DNA of 64,000 nt from Galeopsis tetrahit (lineage: Eukaryota > Streptophyta > Magnoliopsida > Lamiales > Lamiaceae), in NCBI GenBank assembly GCA_963675135.1, contig OY776122.1, positions 14,802,881 to 14,866,880 of the forward strand, given 5' to 3'. A program made the position numbers and the translations under genes. Of this stretch, positions 63,988 to 64,000 are shown piece by piece (within the stretch, counting starts at the first letter, position 1; each line of letters opens with the position of its first letter). The notes beneath the pieces are model-generated. The model did no database searches. It saw nothing but the letters and a program-made list of their open reading frames with translations, and was not told the DNA's origin.

Positions 63988-64000
63988 CCTAAGCTTCCAG

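Larger units (their letters stand above)
49101..64000 (-). repeat. 9,065-bp tandem direct duplication of element E
   Basis: Every landmark recurs at an offset of exactly 9,065: env-like start 51138 and 60203, gag end 52433 and 61498, gag zinc knuckle near 53890 and 62955. The second copy runs off the window. The unit equals one LTR (1,754 bp) plus one internal region (7,311 bp), the product expected from recombination between LTRs of adjacent copies or a one-LTR circle. Only two base differences were noticed in the parts compared. Confidence 0.93.
55155..64000 (-). mobile_element. Element E copy 2: pol-less SIRE relative, 5' end outside the window
   Basis: Shared 3' LTR, polypurine tract, intact env-like gene, 1.3-kb spacer and most of gag. 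Its 5' LTR should start about 160 bases beyond the gag start, outside the window. All visible frames are open. Confidence 0.9.

Noticed and set aside
1..64000. tRNA, rRNA or other structured RNA genes
   Set aside because: Only tRNA-complementary primer-binding sites were found. No cloverleaf or rRNA sequence was recognised by eye.

Overview
The window is a nest of plant transposable elements with almost no host gene sequence. The spliceosomal-type introns, the Stowaway-like and hAT-like MITEs, the Helitron remnant, the F-box-associated fragment and the retroelement lineages (Ty3/gypsy Tat-type with a second archaeal-type RNase H, and Ty1/copia SIRE/Maximus-type with an extra ORF after pol) point to a flowering plant, probably a eudicot. 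The species cannot be named from this sequence.

Layout. (1) 248-11522: element A, a complete Tat/Retand-like Ty3/gypsy element on the + strand. It has 725-bp LTRs (3 differences), a CACAT target-site duplication (TSD), one open 1865-codon gag-pol, a 120-bp tandem array, and a three-exon antisense gene. (2) about 11900-13254: remnant of a Helitron helicase gene ending in a textbook hairpin plus CTAG terminus, interrupted by a 300-bp Stowaway-like MITE. (3) 13479 to about 13960: fragment of an F-box-associated domain. (4) about 13965-23598: element B, a related Tat-type element on the - strand, truncated at its 3' end and broken by several lesions and a 345-bp hAT-like MITE. (5) 23877-47622: element C, a third Tat-type element (738-bp LTRs, 2 differences, GTCTA TSD). 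It has no gag-pol but keeps the antisense gene and several tandem arrays. (6) Nested inside C at 27476-42447: element D, a 14,972-bp SIRE/Maximus-type copia element on the - strand (ACCTA TSD, LTRs of 1605 and 1602 bp) with gag, pol and a very long envelope-position ORF. (7) 47628-49100: host-like or unidentified sequence. (8) 49101-64000: element E, a pol-less SIRE relative on the - strand, present as a nearly perfect 9,065-bp tandem duplication that shares one complete LTR.

How the parts relate. A, B and C share the same primer-binding site, a hairpin in the LTR, tandem repeats after gag-pol (or where it should be), and an antisense gene whose two introns keep the same positions and phases in A and C. 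D and E share LTR ends (TGTTGG...CCAACA), an initiator-Met-type primer-binding site, a polypurine tract and an envelope-position ORF. E lacks pol but keeps open gag and env-like frames, so if it moves it must borrow pol from a relative such as D. B could have played that part for C.

The most interesting points are the spliced antisense gene, the two parasitic designs (C without gag-pol, E without pol), the single-LTR tandem of E, paired AACGG-plus-TATA promoter modules in D, internal copies of the polypurine tract inside the env-like genes of D and E, and a catalytic Asp-to-Asn change in the otherwise open integrase of A.
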